From assembly GCA_963712715.1 (NCBI GenBank), contig CAVQJI010000035.1:1-64000 (forward strand): DNA of 64,000 nt, written 5' to 3'. Numbering within the stretch: position 1 is the stretch's first letter; each line of letters opens with the position of its first letter. Under the pieces are notes generated by a model, which worked only from the letters and a program-made list of their open reading frames with translations, did no database searches and was not told the origin of the DNA. Position numbers and translations under genes: made by a program. Positions 50,832 to 59,810 of the stretch are shown here, piece by piece. This stretch comes from JAFEDN01 sp963712715. GTDB taxonomy: Bacteria; Pseudomonadota; Gammaproteobacteria; Coxiellales; Coxiellaceae.

Positions 50832-52237
50832 GAAAATTTTACCCGAACTTCTAACCCGATTCCTGACTCGGGGGTCAATAATACAACTTCTGCTCCGTGT
50901 AATTTAGCAATTTGCTGGACAATTCCCAATCCCAGGCCGCTCCCAGGGCTTTGACTACCGACAATCCGATAGAATCTTTCAAATACCCGTCCCCGTAATT
51001 CAGGAGGAATACCCGGTCCGCTATCAGTCACCACAAAAGTCACCTCATGAGGGGTATCTTTGATATCCATAGTGACCCAGCCATTGCGAGGAGTATAGCG
51101 GATAGCGTTATCAATCAGATTTCTGATAAGAATTCCGATTGCGGTGGAGTTTCCATGAACAGTGGCGGTATTATCAGGAGATAAAAATTCTAATTCTATA
51201 TTTTTTTGTATGGCTTCAGGAGCCAGCATGGCGGCGACATCTGCAATTTCGCGGGCCAGCCTGAAATCAGTGGCATCCTGAGTGGCGGCTTCCGGAACCA
51301 TCCGGCTGAGAGTGAGCAGTTGTTGAATAATGTGGTTGCTGCGATTGACGCCTTCTAAAATTTTAGTGAGCGTTTCACGATCGACGGGATGGTTTACCCG
51401 CAAAGCCGCTTGCGCCTGAGCGCTAATGGCTGCCAGAGGAGTTTTCAGTTCATGAGCCGCATCCCCGGTAAACCGCTTTTCACGTTCAAAAGCATCCCGT
51501 AGACGGCCGAAAAGATGGTTAAGCGCCTCAATAAGCGGTACAATTTCGGCTGGCACAGCCTTTAGATCAAAAGGTTCCAGATAACTGGGCGCCCGGTGAC
51601 TGACTTCCTGAGTGACCCGTTTTAAAATATGCAAAGCCTTGCCCACAATGAACCAGATTAATAACGCCAGGAATGGGTAACTGAGTAGCATAATATAGAT
51701 GGAATCCTGGGTCAGACGATTTTCCAATGCCTGCCGGTAATTCACATGTTCGGCAATCATCAGGACGTAATGGGTGGTTTCATCCTCAACGGTATAGACT
51801 CTCCAGGCCTGGTTATCCAAAGTGACGTTAGATAACCCCGGGCCCCTTGTCGAAAAAGGCGTTTCAGGAGCGCCCGGGGATCGCAGCAATAAATGAGTGT
51901 GAGAGGCATCCCATACCTGAAATTCGATAAAAAAATTATGTGCTCCTGTAGGGGCATTTTTAGGCAGAGCAGCGAGGTTGGCAGGGGAGGCCAGATTCTG
52001 TAGGCTTTTTTTTCTGTTAATATCCAGACTCTTCTGAATCATACTTAAATCATTTTCTTTCAGCTCCAGGCTCAGCAGGGCCTGGATACTGATTGCGGAG
52101 TGGACCAATTGCGTATCCAGCTGTTTTTGAATATCTTTATGGGACAGGACGAGATTGCCGATAATAGCCAAAGAGGTAATCAGTGTCACGCTGAGAAATA
52201 AATTAATCAGCAGGAATGTGCGGATAGAGGGGGTCAT
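50813..52237 (-). CDS. Two-component sensor histidine kinase (QseC/PmrB-like)
   Basis: A 474-residue inner-membrane kinase. Transmembrane helices are at about residues 8-31 and 180-200, enclosing a periplasmic sensor region of about 145 residues. The H-box AAHELKTPLAAI carries His 262, the N-box reads NLIDNAIRYTP, and the G-box DSGPGIPPELRG is followed by GSGLGLGIVQQIAKLHG. The last residues (FSQSRSR) and the stop come from an inserted repeat. It is downstream of the response-regulator gene, four bases apart, so the two form an operon. The stimulus is unknown; relatives sense cations or catecholamines. Confidence 0.93.
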   Translation of the reverse strand: MTPSIRTFLLINLFLSVTLITSLAIIGNLVLSHKDIQKQLDTQLVHSAISIQALLSLELKENDLSMIQKSLDINRKKSLQNLASPANLAALPKNAPTGAHNFFIEFQVWDASHTHLLLRSPGAPETPFSTRGPGLSNVTLDNQAWRVYTVEDETTHYVLMIAEHVNYRQALENRLTQDSIYIMLLSYPFLALLIWFIVGKALHILKRVTQEVSHRAPSYLEPFDLKAVPAEIVPLIEALNHLFGRLRDAFEREKRFTGDAAHELKTPLAAISAQAQAALRVNHPVDRETLTKILEGVNRSNHIIQQLLTLSRMVPEAATQDATDFRLAREIADVAAMLAPEAIQKNIELEFLSPDNTATVHGNSTAIGILIRNLIDNAIRYTPRNGWVTMDIKDTPHEVTFVVTDSGPGIPPELRGRVFERFYRIVGSQSPGSGLGLGIVQQIAKLHGAEVVLLTPESGIGLEVRVKFSQSRSR

Positions 52238-52241
52238 GTGC

Positions 52242-52913
52242 TCATGTTTCTTCTTTCGAGATCATATAGCCTACGCCGCGAATAGTCCGTATTAATTGTG
52301 TTCCAAAGCGTTTGCGTAAGTTATGGATATGCACTTCGAGCGCATTGCTGTCAATATTTTCACCCCAGCCATACAAAGTTTGATTAAGTTGTTCTCTCGA
52401 AATCACTCGACCAGTGTTTTCAAGTAATTTTTGTAGCAGGGCGAATTCGCGGCGAGAAATGGGTACGTCTTTACCGGCCTGTTGCACGGTGTGCGATGCC
52501 GGGTCTAATTCGATGTCTCCATAAGCGATCACCGGGTTTGCCCGTGCTTTGGAGCGGCGTTGTAACGCACGCATACGGGCGCAAAGTTCGTCCAGATCGA
52601 AAGGTTTGGTGAGATAATCGTCCGCGCCCGCGTCCAGACCCTTAACACGGTCCTCAACCGATTCACGCGCAGTCAGAATGACTACCGGCACAGTAATATG
52701 CCGCTCCCGTATACTTTTCAGCAAATCCAGACCTGACATTTTAGGCAATCCCAGATCGAGAACGATGACATCAAAATCTTCATGGGGTGTCGTCAAAACC
52801 CGGTGAGCTGACCGCCCGTCTTTAACCCAATCTACCGTATAACCATAATGCCTCAAACCAGTACGTATGCCGTCACCGAGCAGCTCATCATCTTCAACCA
52901 GTAAAATACGCAT
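52242..52913 (-). CDS. OmpR-family response regulator (PmrA/QseB-like)
   Basis: A 223-residue DNA-binding regulator. The receiver domain has the acidic pair VEDDE near residue 7, phosphoacceptor Asp 53 in VLDLGLP, and Lys in TKPFDLDEL. The winged-helix domain shows SRREFALLQKLL, WGENIDSNALEVHIHNLRKR and TIRGVGYM, close to QseB and PmrA. In Legionella and Coxiella PmrA directly activates type IV secretion effector genes through TTAA tandem boxes. Four such boxes occur in this window, one within the 243-bp gap to gdh. Whether this gene is PmrA itself or the paralogue QseB cannot be settled here. Confidence 0.94.
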   Translation of the reverse strand: MRILLVEDDELLGDGIRTGLRHYGYTVDWVKDGRSAHRVLTTPHEDFDVIVLDLGLPKMSGLDLLKSIRERHITVPVVILTARESVEDRVKGLDAGADDYLTKPFDLDELCARMRALQRRSKARANPVIAYGDIELDPASHTVQQAGKDVPISRREFALLQKLLENTGRVISREQLNQTLYGWGENIDSNALEVHIHNLRKRFGTQLIRTIRGVGYMISKEET

Positions 52914-53075
52914 GCTTAACCTCTTAATTGTAAGTCCACCCGAAGCGAAGATGCTTTTTTTTTGGGTAACAGGAGAGTAAAATCGTGAAAACTAAATTCA
53001 GGGAAACCTGTCATTTTAAAAAAAGCCAATTTAACAATATGATAACTAAGATTTTGCTAAATTGCAAGCCGAAAG

Positions 53076-53101
53076 TTAATATTTTATTAAGCTTTTCTTA
53101 A
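53076..53101 (+). promoter_or_regulatory. Triple TTAA array, PmrA-type, upstream of gdh
   Basis: TTAATATTTTATTAAGCTTT followed by TCTTAA has TTAA at 53076, 53087 and 53098, exactly 11 bp apart. Both adjacent pairs fit the tandem-box pattern, the second with the C before the last TTAA. It ends 55 bp before the gdh ATG and 163 bp from the response-regulator start, so either gene could be the target. Confidence 0.5.
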
Positions 53102-53156
53102 GAAAACAGTTCTCTGTGGTTTTTAAGTTTTTGATATTCAATTAAAAAGGTGCGCA

Positions 53157-56100
53157 ATGATAGATTTTGAACAACAGGCTTCTCCGCAAATCTTAATCGA
53201 TGAAATTATTTCCCACGCGCGCCAGTTAGGTGAGAAAAAGCACACCGATGAGAGTGCTTTAATCAAATTTATTAAATTATATTATGCCCACTCCTCGCTG
53301 GAAGATCTGCAGACGCGCAGTATTGAAGATTTATACGGGGCGGCGCTTTCCCATTGGCAACTCATGATGCGCCGACAACCAGGGGAGCTGAAAGTCCGGA
53401 TCTTTAATCCTCAGTTTAGCGAACATGGCTGGCAGTCTGAGCATACGATCATGGAAGTGGTTACGGATGATATGCCCTTTCTGGTCGATTCCATGCGTAT
53501 GGAAATGAATCGAATGGGGTTGACCGTTCACTTAATGATCCACATGGGGGGTATGCAGGTCATCCGCGATAAGGAAGGTAATGCCACTGATATTCTCCCG
53601 TTCTCCGAAAACCACCAGCAGGCGAAGTTAGAATCACCGCTATACATGGAAATCGACCGCCAGGTCGATCCACAAGCGCTGGTTAAAATTAAAGCAAATA
53701 TCATTCGGGTATTAACCGACGTGCGTCTGGCGGTCAGTGACTGGGAAGCCATGCAACGAAAAGTCAAAGAAACCATCCAGGATTTAAGGGACTCGAAGGA
53801 TAATGAGTCGCAGATTAAAGAGACCATCGCTTTTCTGGAATGGTTACTGGAAGATCATTTTACCTTTTTGGGGGTGCGTGAGTATGATGTCATGGGTGAA
53901 GGAGAAGAACAGAGCTTACATCTGAACGTCAACTCCGGTTTGGGTGTCTTAAGAGATTGCGCTGATAGTAAAATGGTCCGGTATTTTTCTGAATTGCCGA
54001 CCGCCGCCCGTCAGGTAGCGATGTCAAAAGAGGTCCTGGTGTTATCCAAAACCAACACCCGATCTACGGTGCATCGACATTCTTATACCGACTATATCGG
54101 AGTGAAAATTTTCGATAGCTTTGGTCGGTTTATTCGTGAACGCCGGATTATCGGTTTGTATACTTCCAGCGCTTATACCGGCAGCCCAAAAATGATCCCA
54201 GTGATTCGTAAAAAGGTTGAGGCGGTTATCGCCCAATCCGGTTTGCCGCCCCGCAGTCATGCGGGTAAGGATTTATTGCACATTTTGTCCACGTTGCCGC
54301 GGGATGATTTATTTCATGCTTCCAACGAGGAGTTATTTACCCTCTGCTTAAGCATTTTACATTTGCAGGAACGGCACAAAATTCGCTTATTTACTCGTGA
54401 AGACATGTATGGGCGTTTTATTTCCTGTCTGGTGTACGTACCCAGGGAAAATTTTAGCGCTGATTTAGTGCAGCGAATGCAGGAAATCCTGAAAGAGGAT
54501 TTGCAGGGTCTGGAAGTGGGGCTGAGCACACAGTTCTCATCCTCTTTATTAGTGCGGATTCATTATGTTGTCCGGGTTGATTCTCGTAAAAGAGCTCCCT
54601 ACGATTTAAAACAGATTGAACAAAAACTTATTCATACGGGACAATCCTGGCAGGACGGCCTCCGCGCCAGTCTGATTGAAAACTTCGGTGAAGAACGTGG
54701 TATCGCACTCTTTATTCAATACCGGAACGCCTTTCCGGCGGGCTACCGGGAAGCCTATCTTCCGGAAAATGCCATCTTTGATTTGCGACACATCGAGACG
54801 TTGACCCAGCAGATGTTGGGTATGAGTTTTTACCGGCCTTTAAAAGCCTCAAAAAACGAGATTCACTTTAAGCTTTACAGCCATGCCATGGTGTCATTAT
54901 CCGATGCGCTACCCATGCTGGAAAATATGGGTTTACGAGTGGAAAGCGAACAACCTTATTGCCTAACGCCCAAAGAAGGCGGTCCCATCTGGATTAATGA
55001 TTTCGGCATGACCTATAGCCGTGAGCCGGAATTTGAAGTCGAGCAGGTAAAAGGTATTTTCCAGCAGGCATTTAATAAAATCTGGTTGGGTGAGGCTGAA
55101 AATGACTCTTTCAACCGGTTAGTGCTGGAAGCGCAGTTAAGCTGGCGTGAAATTACTTTGTTGCGGGCTTACTCAAGGTATTTTCGACAGACCGGATTTA
55201 CTTTCAGCCATGAATATATTGGTCAGGCTTTAGTCAGCAATGCTGCGATCGCCCGGTTGATCGTAGAATTGTTTCATTACCGCTTTGCTCCGCAAAACCT
55301 TGAAAACCGCACTGAAAAAGTTGCGAACCTGGAAGGCAATATTTACAAGCAATTGGATAGCGTGGCCAGTCTGGACGACGACCGGATTTTACGACGCTAC
55401 TTAAACGTGATCAATGCCACTTTGCGTACTAATTATTTCCAGACGGATGCCATCGGGCATGCTAAACCCTATCTCACGTTTAAACTGGACAGCGGCAAAA
55501 TTCCTGAAATGCCTTTACCATTGCCGCAATACGAAATATTTATTTATTCGCCACGCTTTGAGGGCGTGCATCTGCGCGCCGGAAAAGTCGCCCGCGGCGG
55601 GCTGCGCTGGTCTGACCGCCGCGAAGATTTCCGCACTGAGGTTCTGGGTTTAATGAAAGCCCAAAAGGTCAAGAATGCCCTGATTGTGCCCACCGGCGCC
55701 AAAGGTGGATTTGTCGCTAAAAAATTACCGGCGGACGGTCCACGCGAAGCTATTCTGGAAGAAGGTATCGCCTGTTACCGTGAATACATCCATGGATTGC
55801 TGGATATTACCGATAATTTGCAAGGGAATGAGATTATCCCTCCCGCCGACTGTTTATGCTATGACGAGCCGGACCCATACCTGGTCGTCGCAGCCGATAA
55901 AGGCACGGCGACTTTTTCTGATATCGCCAACGGCATTGCGGTGGAAAAAAATTACTGGCTGGGAGACGCTTTTGCTTCCGGAGGTTCCACAGGGTATGAC
56001 CATAAAAAAATTGGCATTACCGCTCGCGGCGCGTGGGTTTCGGCAAGGAGGCAATTTCAGGAATTGGGTGTGAATGTCGATAAGGCGGAAGTTACTGTGA

Positions 56101-58010
56101 TTGGAATTGGCGATATGAGTGGAGATGTATTTGGAAACGGTATGTTGTTATCTCCACATCTGAAGTTAATAGCCGCGTTTAATCACCAGCATATTTTTCT
56201 GGATCCCGATCCCAATCCGGAAATCAGTTTTGCCGAAAGAAAGCGTTTATTCAATTTACCCAGATCCACCTGGATTGATTACAACCGGGATTTGATTTCC
56301 GCCGGAGGCGGCGTATATTCGCGCGCGGTGAAATCGATTACGTTATCAGCCGCGGCTAAAAAGGCTCTGAGTATCGACAAAGACATCGTGGTCCCTACCG
56401 AATTAATCCGGGCTATTTTAAAGGCTCCGGTGGATATGATCTGGAATGGCGGTATAGGCACTTATGTGAAGGCCAGCAACGAATCCCATCTCGATGTCGG
56501 TGATCGTAGCAACGACGCGCTGCGCGTGAATGGGAATGAATTGCGTTCAAAAGTGGTGGTCGAAGGCGGCAACCTCGGTTGGACGCAGTTGGGTCGGGTT
56601 GAGTATGAGTTAAGCGGCGGCAAAATCAATACTGATTTCGTGGATAATTCCGGCGGTGTGGATTGCTCGGATCATGAAGTCAATATCAAAATATTATTGA
56701 ACCAGGTGGTTGCCGCCGGCGATATGACCGAGACGCAGCGCAATGAATTATTGGCGGCGATGACGGACGAAGTAGCGAATCTGGTGCTGCAAAATAACTA
56801 TCAGCAAAACCGCGCCATCAGTTGGTTATCCGCATTGTCGAAACGTCATTTGGGTTTATTTATCAGCCATATTACTGCTCAGGAACAGGCTGGCAAGCTC
56901 AATCGTGAGTTGGAATTTTTGCCGAGCAGTAAAGAATTACTGCAGAGAAAAATGGATAACCAGGGACTGACCAAACCCGAAATGGCTATTTTGCTGGCTT
57001 ATAGCAAAATCACGCTAAAGGAGCAAATTATCGACTCGGATTTACCGGAAGATCCTTATCTAAGCCATTGCATCAAAGATTTATTCCCCATACCGTTACG
57101 CAAAGATTATAGCGAGGTGATGAACCATCATCGTTTGAGGCGCGAAATTATTGCGACGCAACTGAGTAACCGCTTGGTCGCCGACATGGGTGTCACCTTT
57201 GTATTTCAAATGCAGGATGAAACCGGCGCGCCCGTGCCGATGATAGTGCGTGCTTACACGGCGGCTCGCACCATTTTTTACATGGGGGAATTTTATGTGG
57301 ATATCGAGTCGCTGGACTACAAGATCGACGCGACCATCCAGTATCAAATTAATGAAGAGGCTGTGACTTTAGTGCGGCGGGCATCGCGCTGGTTATTACG
57401 GTACCGCCGCCAGGGCATTGACATTCCAGCGGTTATCAAGGATTTTGCCGATTCCATCATTTATTTATTTCGGCGTTTACCAAAATACGTTTTGGGCGAC
57501 GACAAGGATCGTTTGGAGTCCCGTCGCGATTTACTGATCACGGCGAATGTTCCTCCGGATATCGCCTTGAGGGTGGCCTGTGCGGAACTGATGTACCACG
57601 CTTTAAATATTATTGAAGTCGCCCATTGTGAAAAAATCGAGATTAACCGTGTTGCTCAGGTCTATTTTATTTTACTGGACCGTCTAAAATTAGTCTGGTT
57701 CCGTCAACAGATTAACGCTTATGTGGGAGGCGATAGCTACTGGGTATTTTTAGCCAAATCCTCATATAAAGCGGAACTGGATAATCTGGAGCGGCAGTTA
57801 ACGGCTAATGTTTTACGATGCATTAACGCCGAATCCACGATTGTCGAGCAGGTAGACGCCTGGCTCGAACGCCGTCAACATCTGGTAGAACGTTGGCGCA
57901 GTATATTGACTGATTTGCGTAATACCGGTGTGAAGGAATTCGCGATTATTTCCGTGGCTATTCGCGAATTGGGTAATTTAGCGGGAAATTATTCGGAAGG
58001 AGTTGAATAG
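53157..58010 (+). CDS. NAD-specific glutamate dehydrogenase, 180-kDa type
   Basis: A 1,617-residue enzyme that deaminates glutamate to 2-oxoglutarate with NAD. The long N-terminal region (to about residue 700) has the ACT-like and regulatory modules of this family. The catalytic core is around residues 815-1250: ARGGLRWSDRREDFRTEVLG, VPTGAKGGFVAKKL with the active-site Lys, then GIGDMSGDVFGNGML and GGNLGWTQLGR. The C-terminal helical domain completes it. The length equals the large-GDH subgroup of Legionella, Coxiella and pseudomonads. Glutamate is a main carbon source for these intracellular bacteria. A triple TTAA box just upstream suggests control by the neighbouring regulator. Confidence 0.97.
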   Translation: MIDFEQQASPQILIDEIISHARQLGEKKHTDESALIKFIKLYYAHSSLEDLQTRSIEDLYGAALSHWQLMMRRQPGELKVRIFNPQFSEHGWQSEHTIMEVVTDDMPFLVDSMRMEMNRMGLTVHLMIHMGGMQVIRDKEGNATDILPFSENHQQAKLESPLYMEIDRQVDPQALVKIKANIIRVLTDVRLAVSDWEAMQRKVKETIQDLRDSKDNESQIKETIAFLEWLLEDHFTFLGVREYDVMGEGEEQSLHLNVNSGLGVLRDCADSKMVRYFSELPTAARQVAMSKEVLVLSKTNTRSTVHRHSYTDYIGVKIFDSFGRFIRERRIIGLYTSSAYTGSPKMIPVIRKKVEAVIAQSGLPPRSHAGKDLLHILSTLPRDDLFHASNEELFTLCLSILHLQERHKIRLFTREDMYGRFISCLVYVPRENFSADLVQRMQEILKEDLQGLEVGLSTQFSSSLLVRIHYVVRVDSRKRAPYDLKQIEQKLIHTGQSWQDGLRASLIENFGEERGIALFIQYRNAFPAGYREAYLPENAIFDLRHIETLTQQMLGMSFYRPLKASKNEIHFKLYSHAMVSLSDALPMLENMGLRVESEQPYCLTPKEGGPIWINDFGMTYSREPEFEVEQVKGIFQQAFNKIWLGEAENDSFNRLVLEAQLSWREITLLRAYSRYFRQTGFTFSHEYIGQALVSNAAIARLIVELFHYRFAPQNLENRTEKVANLEGNIYKQLDSVASLDDDRILRRYLNVINATLRTNYFQTDAIGHAKPYLTFKLDSGKIPEMPLPLPQYEIFIYSPRFEGVHLRAGKVARGGLRWSDRREDFRTEVLGLMKAQKVKNALIVPTGAKGGFVAKKLPADGPREAILEEGIACYREYIHGLLDITDNLQGNEIIPPADCLCYDEPDPYLVVAADKGTATFSDIANGIAVEKNYWLGDAFASGGSTGYDHKKIGITARGAWVSARRQFQELGVNVDKAEVTVIGIGDMSGDVFGNGMLLSPHLKLIAAFNHQHIFLDPDPNPEISFAERKRLFNLPRSTWIDYNRDLISAGGGVYSRAVKSITLSAAAKKALSIDKDIVVPTELIRAILKAPVDMIWNGGIGTYVKASNESHLDVGDRSNDALRVNGNELRSKVVVEGGNLGWTQLGRVEYELSGGKINTDFVDNSGGVDCSDHEVNIKILLNQVVAAGDMTETQRNELLAAMTDEVANLVLQNNYQQNRAISWLSALSKRHLGLFISHITAQEQAGKLNRELEFLPSSKELLQRKMDNQGLTKPEMAILLAYSKITLKEQIIDSDLPEDPYLSHCIKDLFPIPLRKDYSEVMNHHRLRREIIATQLSNRLVADMGVTFVFQMQDETGAPVPMIVRAYTAARTIFYMGEFYVDIESLDYKIDATIQYQINEEAVTLVRRASRWLLRYRRQGIDIPAVIKDFADSIIYLFRRLPKYVLGDDKDRLESRRDLLITANVPPDIALRVACAELMYHALNIIEVAHCEKIEINRVAQVYFILLDRLKLVWFRQQINAYVGGDSYWVFLAKSSYKAELDNLERQLTANVLRCINAESTIVEQVDAWLERRQHLVERWRSILTDLRNTGVKEFAIISVAIRELGNLAGNYSEGVE

Positions 58011-58012
58011 GT

Positions 58013-58357
58013 ATGCAGGATTGTATTTTCTGTCAAATAGCTCAAGGTAAAATTCCAGCCAAACTGATTTATCAGGATGAGGAGGTGGTGGCTTTTCCAG
58101 ATCTGCACCCGAAAGCCCCGCAGCATGTGTTAATTATTCCGCGCCGCCATATCCCCACACTCAATGACGTCACTGCAAACGATACATTGGTGGTGGGACA
58201 TTTATTGCAAGTCGCCAAAAAAATAGCCGCCGAATTAGGCATCGCCGAATCCGGGTATCGTGTACTGATAAACGTTAACGAGGGTGGTGGGCAGGTAGTT
58301 TTTCATATCCATTTGCATTTATTGGGTGGCCGCATTATGCACTGGCCGCCGGGATGA
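58013..58357 (+). CDS. hinT: HIT-family nucleotide hydrolase HinT
   Basis: A 114-residue purine-nucleoside phosphoramidase. The histidine triad is in VVFHIHLHLLGGR (residues about 96-108); the N-terminal CIFCQIAQGKIPAK and DLHPKAPQHVLIIPRRH are also diagnostic. It follows gdh by two bases and overlaps folE by four bases. Confidence 0.96.
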   Translation: MQDCIFCQIAQGKIPAKLIYQDEEVVAFPDLHPKAPQHVLIIPRRHIPTLNDVTANDTLVVGHLLQVAKKIAAELGIAESGYRVLINVNEGGGQVVFHIHLHLLGGRIMHWPPG

Positions 58358-58950
58358 GTAATATGACTGAAATAGCCGAAGAATTAACAACGAATTTGAC
58401 CCAGGAAAAACTTATTCGGCAGTTATTGCAGGATTTGGGTGAGAACCCCGAGCGAGAAGGTTTACGGGACACTCCGCACCGGGCTTGGCAGTCGCTGCGG
58501 GCTTTAACCAATGGTTATCAGCAGGATTTAGCCAGTATTGTGAATAACGCCATATTTCATTCCAATATGGATGAGATGATCATTGTCAAGGATATTGAAC
58601 TTTATTCGTTGTGTGAACATCATTTGTTGCCTTTTACCGGTAAATGTCATATCGCCTATATTCCGGATGGTAAAATTTTAGGTTTGTCCAAGTTTGCGCG
58701 CATTGTCGATATGTATGCCCGGCGATTGCAGGTTCAGGAAAATTTAACCCAGCAAATCGCGCACGCCATTTTGGCAGTCACTCAAGCCAAGGGTGTCGGC
58801 GTGATTATCGAAGCCGCGCATTTATGCATGATGATGCGCGGTGTTGAAAAACAAAATTCGCGTATGACCACGTCTGTCATGCTGGGATTATTTCGCAGCA
58901 GCGATCGCACCCGTTCAGAATTTTTAGGGTTATTACATGCGAAAACTTAA
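58354..58950 (+). CDS. folE: GTP cyclohydrolase I FolE
   Basis: Converts GTP to dihydroneopterin triphosphate, the first step of folate synthesis. The zinc ligands are in SLCEHHLLPF (Cys, His, His) and AAHLCMMMRGVEKQ (second Cys). NPEREGLRDTPHRAWQ and GLSKFARIVDMYARRLQVQE are conserved substrate-site segments. The 198 residues are somewhat shorter than E. coli FolE (222), from the N-terminus. It overlaps the next gene by 14 bases. Confidence 0.97.
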   Translation: MSNMTEIAEELTTNLTQEKLIRQLLQDLGENPEREGLRDTPHRAWQSLRALTNGYQQDLASIVNNAIFHSNMDEMIIVKDIELYSLCEHHLLPFTGKCHIAYIPDGKILGLSKFARIVDMYARRLQVQENLTQQIAHAILAVTQAKGVGVIIEAAHLCMMMRGVEKQNSRMTTSVMLGLFRSSDRTRSEFLGLLHAKT

Positions 58951-59509
58951 TAACATTCAGCAATTCCCGCTGGGTACAGCGGAAATTGCTTCCTATTTAT
59001 ATCCTGCGCGAGGCAAAGCCTCTGCTCGGAATGAAGGGGGAGCGCTGCACGCTGCTCCCCCTTGCGAACCCCCATCGCGCAGAGAATTTTCTACGAAAAT
59101 TATTTTTCACATTTTATTCTGTGGATTATTATTACTGCCGTGGTTCACGGCACAGGCTGCTGAGAAAACTGCGACCGGGATTCCGGCAAAATCTTTGACG
59201 CAAGCGCTTAAATTAGCCGGAGTTCGCCCGCAGTATTTGGAGCGTAATATTATTGTTTATAAAGTGGAATCCACCTATTGCCACACCAGTGACGCGAATG
59301 GTGATGGTTTGATGGCATACGATTGTCTTTTAAATCAAATCTTCAGTATCGCTGGCGCACCCGCGAAAGTATTGTACGACGCTATGGTGAGCCTGAACAT
59401 GCCCGTAGACGCCGGGATGTCGCAAACCCGCGTGACCGCTCAACAGGTCCACTGCCGCATTGATCCCTCGGCAACAGCAATCAATCAATGCAATTGGTCT
59501 TCGCAGTAG
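58937..59509 (+). CDS. Secreted hypothetical protein with repeat-derived N-terminal insert
   Basis: A 190-residue frame starting inside the folE stop region (MRKLN). Residues about 8-55 (EIASYLYPARGKASARNEGG and around) are encoded by a repeat element. Then follows IIFHILFCGLLLLPWFTAQA, a signal-peptide core cut before AEK. The mature part (about 115 residues) has three or four cysteines (TYCHTSDANGDGLMAYDCLL, QQVHCRI, NQCNW) and no family I recognise. MRKLN plus the hydrophobic core would make a normal signal peptide, so the element seems to have inserted into its n-region. Secretion of the present form is doubtful unless translation starts later. Confidence 0.7.
   Translation: MRKLNNIQQFPLGTAEIASYLYPARGKASARNEGGALHAAPPCEPPSRREFSTKIIFHILFCGLLLLPWFTAQAAEKTATGIPAKSLTQALKLAGVRPQYLERNIIVYKVESTYCHTSDANGDGLMAYDCLLNQIFSIAGAPAKVLYDAMVSLNMPVDAGMSQTRVTAQQVHCRIDPSATAINQCNWSSQ
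58960..59102. repeat. Element-B copy inside the gene after folE
   Basis: A complete 143-bp copy. It opens with the hairpin GCAATTCCCGCTG...CAGCGGAAATTGC, then TTCCTATTTATATCCTGCGC, GAGGCAAAGCCTC, TGCTCGGAATGAAGGGGGAG, CTGCTCCCCCTTGCGAACCC and CCATCGCGC, and ends with the palindrome AATTTTCTACGAAAATT. It serves as a reference copy for the family. Confidence 0.9.
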
Positions 59510-59521
59510 GTGAGGACTGAT

Positions 59522-59800
59522 TCACCTCTCCCCTTGTGGCAACGGCGCTAAGTTAAGGACATCGTCGTCCCGCGGCTTGTCCGCATAGGCGTCAGTTTAA
59601 GGAAGTTTAGCCGTCATTGCGAGCGCCAGCGAAGCAATCCAGTACGAGCTTTGTAGAAATTCTGTACTGGATTGCTTCGCTGGCGCTCGCAATGACGGCG
59701 TCTTTTGGGAAAAAAATCCTTAAACTGACGCCTATGCGGACAAGCCGCGGGACGACGGTCCTGTGTTTTGCTTAACTTAGTGCCATTGTCTCCTTGTGGG
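59522..59800. repeat. Nested palindrome of three or four repeat families
   Basis: From outside in: CTCTCCCCTTGTGG at 59526-59539 with a partial direct copy TCTCCTTGTGGG at 59789-59800; arms GGCGCTAAGTTAAGG (59544-59558) and GCTTAACTTAGTGCC (59770-59784); arms ATCGTCGTCCCGCGGCTTGT then CCGCATAGGCGTC (59561-59593) with complement 59717-59759; and the GTCATTGCGAGCG palindrome at 59613-59696. Each layer sits in the loop of the one outside it. The block fills the gap between the secreted protein and the membrane protein. Confidence 0.85.
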
Positions 59801-59810
59801 ACCCACAAGA

